DNA of 5,547 nucleotides from the NCBI GenBank assembly GCA_025964215.1, contig JAOPZG010000380.1, positions 1-5,547 of the forward strand, given 5' to 3'. Both the position numbers and the translations under genes were made by a program. Source of the stretch: Conexibacter sp. GTDB lineage: Bacteria > Actinomycetota > Thermoleophilia > Solirubrobacterales > Solirubrobacteraceae. Shown in pieces: positions 4,890 to 5,547 of this stretch (within the stretch, counting starts at the first letter, position 1; each line of letters starts with the position of its first letter). The notes beneath the pieces were generated by a model that saw nothing but the letters and a program-made list of their open reading frames with translations, did no database searches and was not told the origin of the DNA.

Positions 4890-5516
4890 ATGATCGGCCC
4901 CGACCAGGCCGCCACCTTCGAGCGCTGCATGGCCGTCGGCGGCGTCGCGCTCTTCGGCGCCGACACGGTCTACGGCCTCGCCTGCGACCCGGACACCGAC
5001 GAGGCGGTCCAGCGCCTGTACGCGATCAAGGGCCGCCGGCCCGACAAGCCCGCGGCCGTCCTGCTCTTCTCGCTGGAGCTCGCGCTCGCCGCGATGCCCG
5101 AGCTCGGTCCCCGCACGGTCGCCGCGCTGGAAGGTCTCCTGCCCGGCGCGGTCACGCTGCTGCTGCCCAACCCGGCGCGCCGCTGGCCGCTCGCGTGCGG
5201 TCCCGATCCGGAGACGCTCGGGCTGCGCGTGCCCGCGCTCGGCCCCGCCGCCGCCGGCCTCGCCGCCGTCCGCTGGCCGATCCTGCAGTCCTCGGCCAAC
5301 CTCGCCGGCGGCCCCGAGGCGCGCCGCCTCCAGGACGTCCCGGCGGCGGTCCGCGACGGGGTCGACCTCGTCCTCGACGCCGGCGACCTCGACGGCACCG
5401 CCTCGACGGTCGTCGACCTGCGGCGCTTCGAGGAGGGCGGGACGTGGGCGGTCGTGCGCGAGGGCGCGCTCGCGACGACGTGCGTCGCGGCGACGCTCGA
5501 CGGCCTGACCGCCTGA
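4890..5516 (+). CDS. tsaC: L-threonylcarbamoyladenylate synthase, short TsaC/YrdC type (YwlC)
   Basis: Makes threonylcarbamoyl-AMP from threonine, bicarbonate and ATP, the first step of the universal t6A modification at position 37 of ANN-decoding tRNAs. The 208 residues are a single YrdC domain; the extra C-terminal domain of Sua5 (about 340 residues) is absent. Seen: FGADTVYGLACD (22-33), the KxR lysine/arginine motif in YAIKGRRPDKPAAVLL (44-59), LLPGAVTLLLPNP (83-95), LGLRVP (110-115), the S-x-N nucleotide-binding motif in SSANLAG (134-140), and STVVDL (172-177) with VVREGA near the end. The family usually has P-T-D/E-T-V-x-G-L in the first motif; here it is G-A-D-T. The gene starts 4 bp after prmC and is the last visible member of the prfA operon. 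It ends in TGA; the 31 bp after it show no gene or clear terminator. Confidence 0.93.
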   Translation: MIGPDQAATFERCMAVGGVALFGADTVYGLACDPDTDEAVQRLYAIKGRRPDKPAAVLLFSLELALAAMPELGPRTVAALEGLLPGAVTLLLPNPARRWPLACGPDPETLGLRVPALGPAAAGLAAVRWPILQSSANLAGGPEARRLQDVPAAVRDGVDLVLDAGDLDGTASTVVDLRRFEEGGTWAVVREGALATTCVAATLDGLTA

Positions 5517-5547
5517 TCGCGCGGACCGTCGGAACAACCCGTTCACA

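Noticed and set aside
5532..5544. GAAC/GTTC inverted repeat near the window end as an operator
   Set aside because: A 4-bp match with a 5-bp loop is expected by chance and the downstream context is missing.
2979..5546. Long minus-strand open frames opposite prfA, prmC and tsaC
   Set aside because: Their translations are Ala/Arg/Val/Asp/Gly repeats without domain motifs and lie wholly antisense to three certain genes.
1..5547. CRISPR array, tRNA/rRNA gene, insertion sequence or phage genes
   Set aside because: No regular spaced repeats beyond the 704-797 element, no tRNA or rRNA signature and no transposase or integrase was seen on either strand.

Overview
This is a very GC-rich window (roughly 70% by eye, with third codon positions almost always G or C). 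All recognisable genes lie on the + strand. The gene content, a menaquinone-type lifestyle inferred from the lineage, and the protein style suggest an actinobacterium, most likely of the deep Thermoleophilia/Solirubrobacterales branch. That placement is inference from gene style, not a measured result.

Layout. Positions 1-699 hold the C-terminal part of an electron-transfer-flavoprotein:quinone oxidoreductase (ETF-QO) whose start lies outside the window. Positions 700-846 are non-coding and carry a striking element of four alternating inverted copies of a GGGACTGTCCC-type unit. A secreted protein with a C-terminal CARDB Ig-like domain follows at 847-1602. From 1646 to the end the window is a translation-quality cluster: rpmE (ribosomal protein L31), a DUF1385/YqhQ-type membrane protein, prfA (release factor RF1), prmC (the RF1/RF2 glutamine methyltransferase) and tsaC (threonylcarbamoyl-AMP synthase for tRNA t6A). 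The last 31 bases (5517-5547) hold no gene I can recognise.

How it works together. RF1 (prfA) is the substrate of PrmC, and the two genes overlap by one base (TAGTG). tsaC follows prmC after 4 bp. These three form a tight operon probably driven by a promoter immediately before prfA. rpmE and the DUF1385 gene are separated by 10 bp and form an upstream unit with its own near-leaderless promoter. An 87-bp gap between DUF1385 and prfA contains a strong hairpin, a competing pairing that would cover the prfA start, and a chain of mini-ORFs. The order rpmE - DUF1385 - prfA/prmC - tsaC resembles arrangements known from Firmicutes and other bacteria.

Most of the window is ordinary housekeeping sequence. 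The items most worth a second look are the ETF-QO with only three of the four expected cluster cysteines, the alternating hairpin repeat, the structured prfA leader, and the RF1-type stop codon (UAG) ending the RF1 gene itself at the prmC start.
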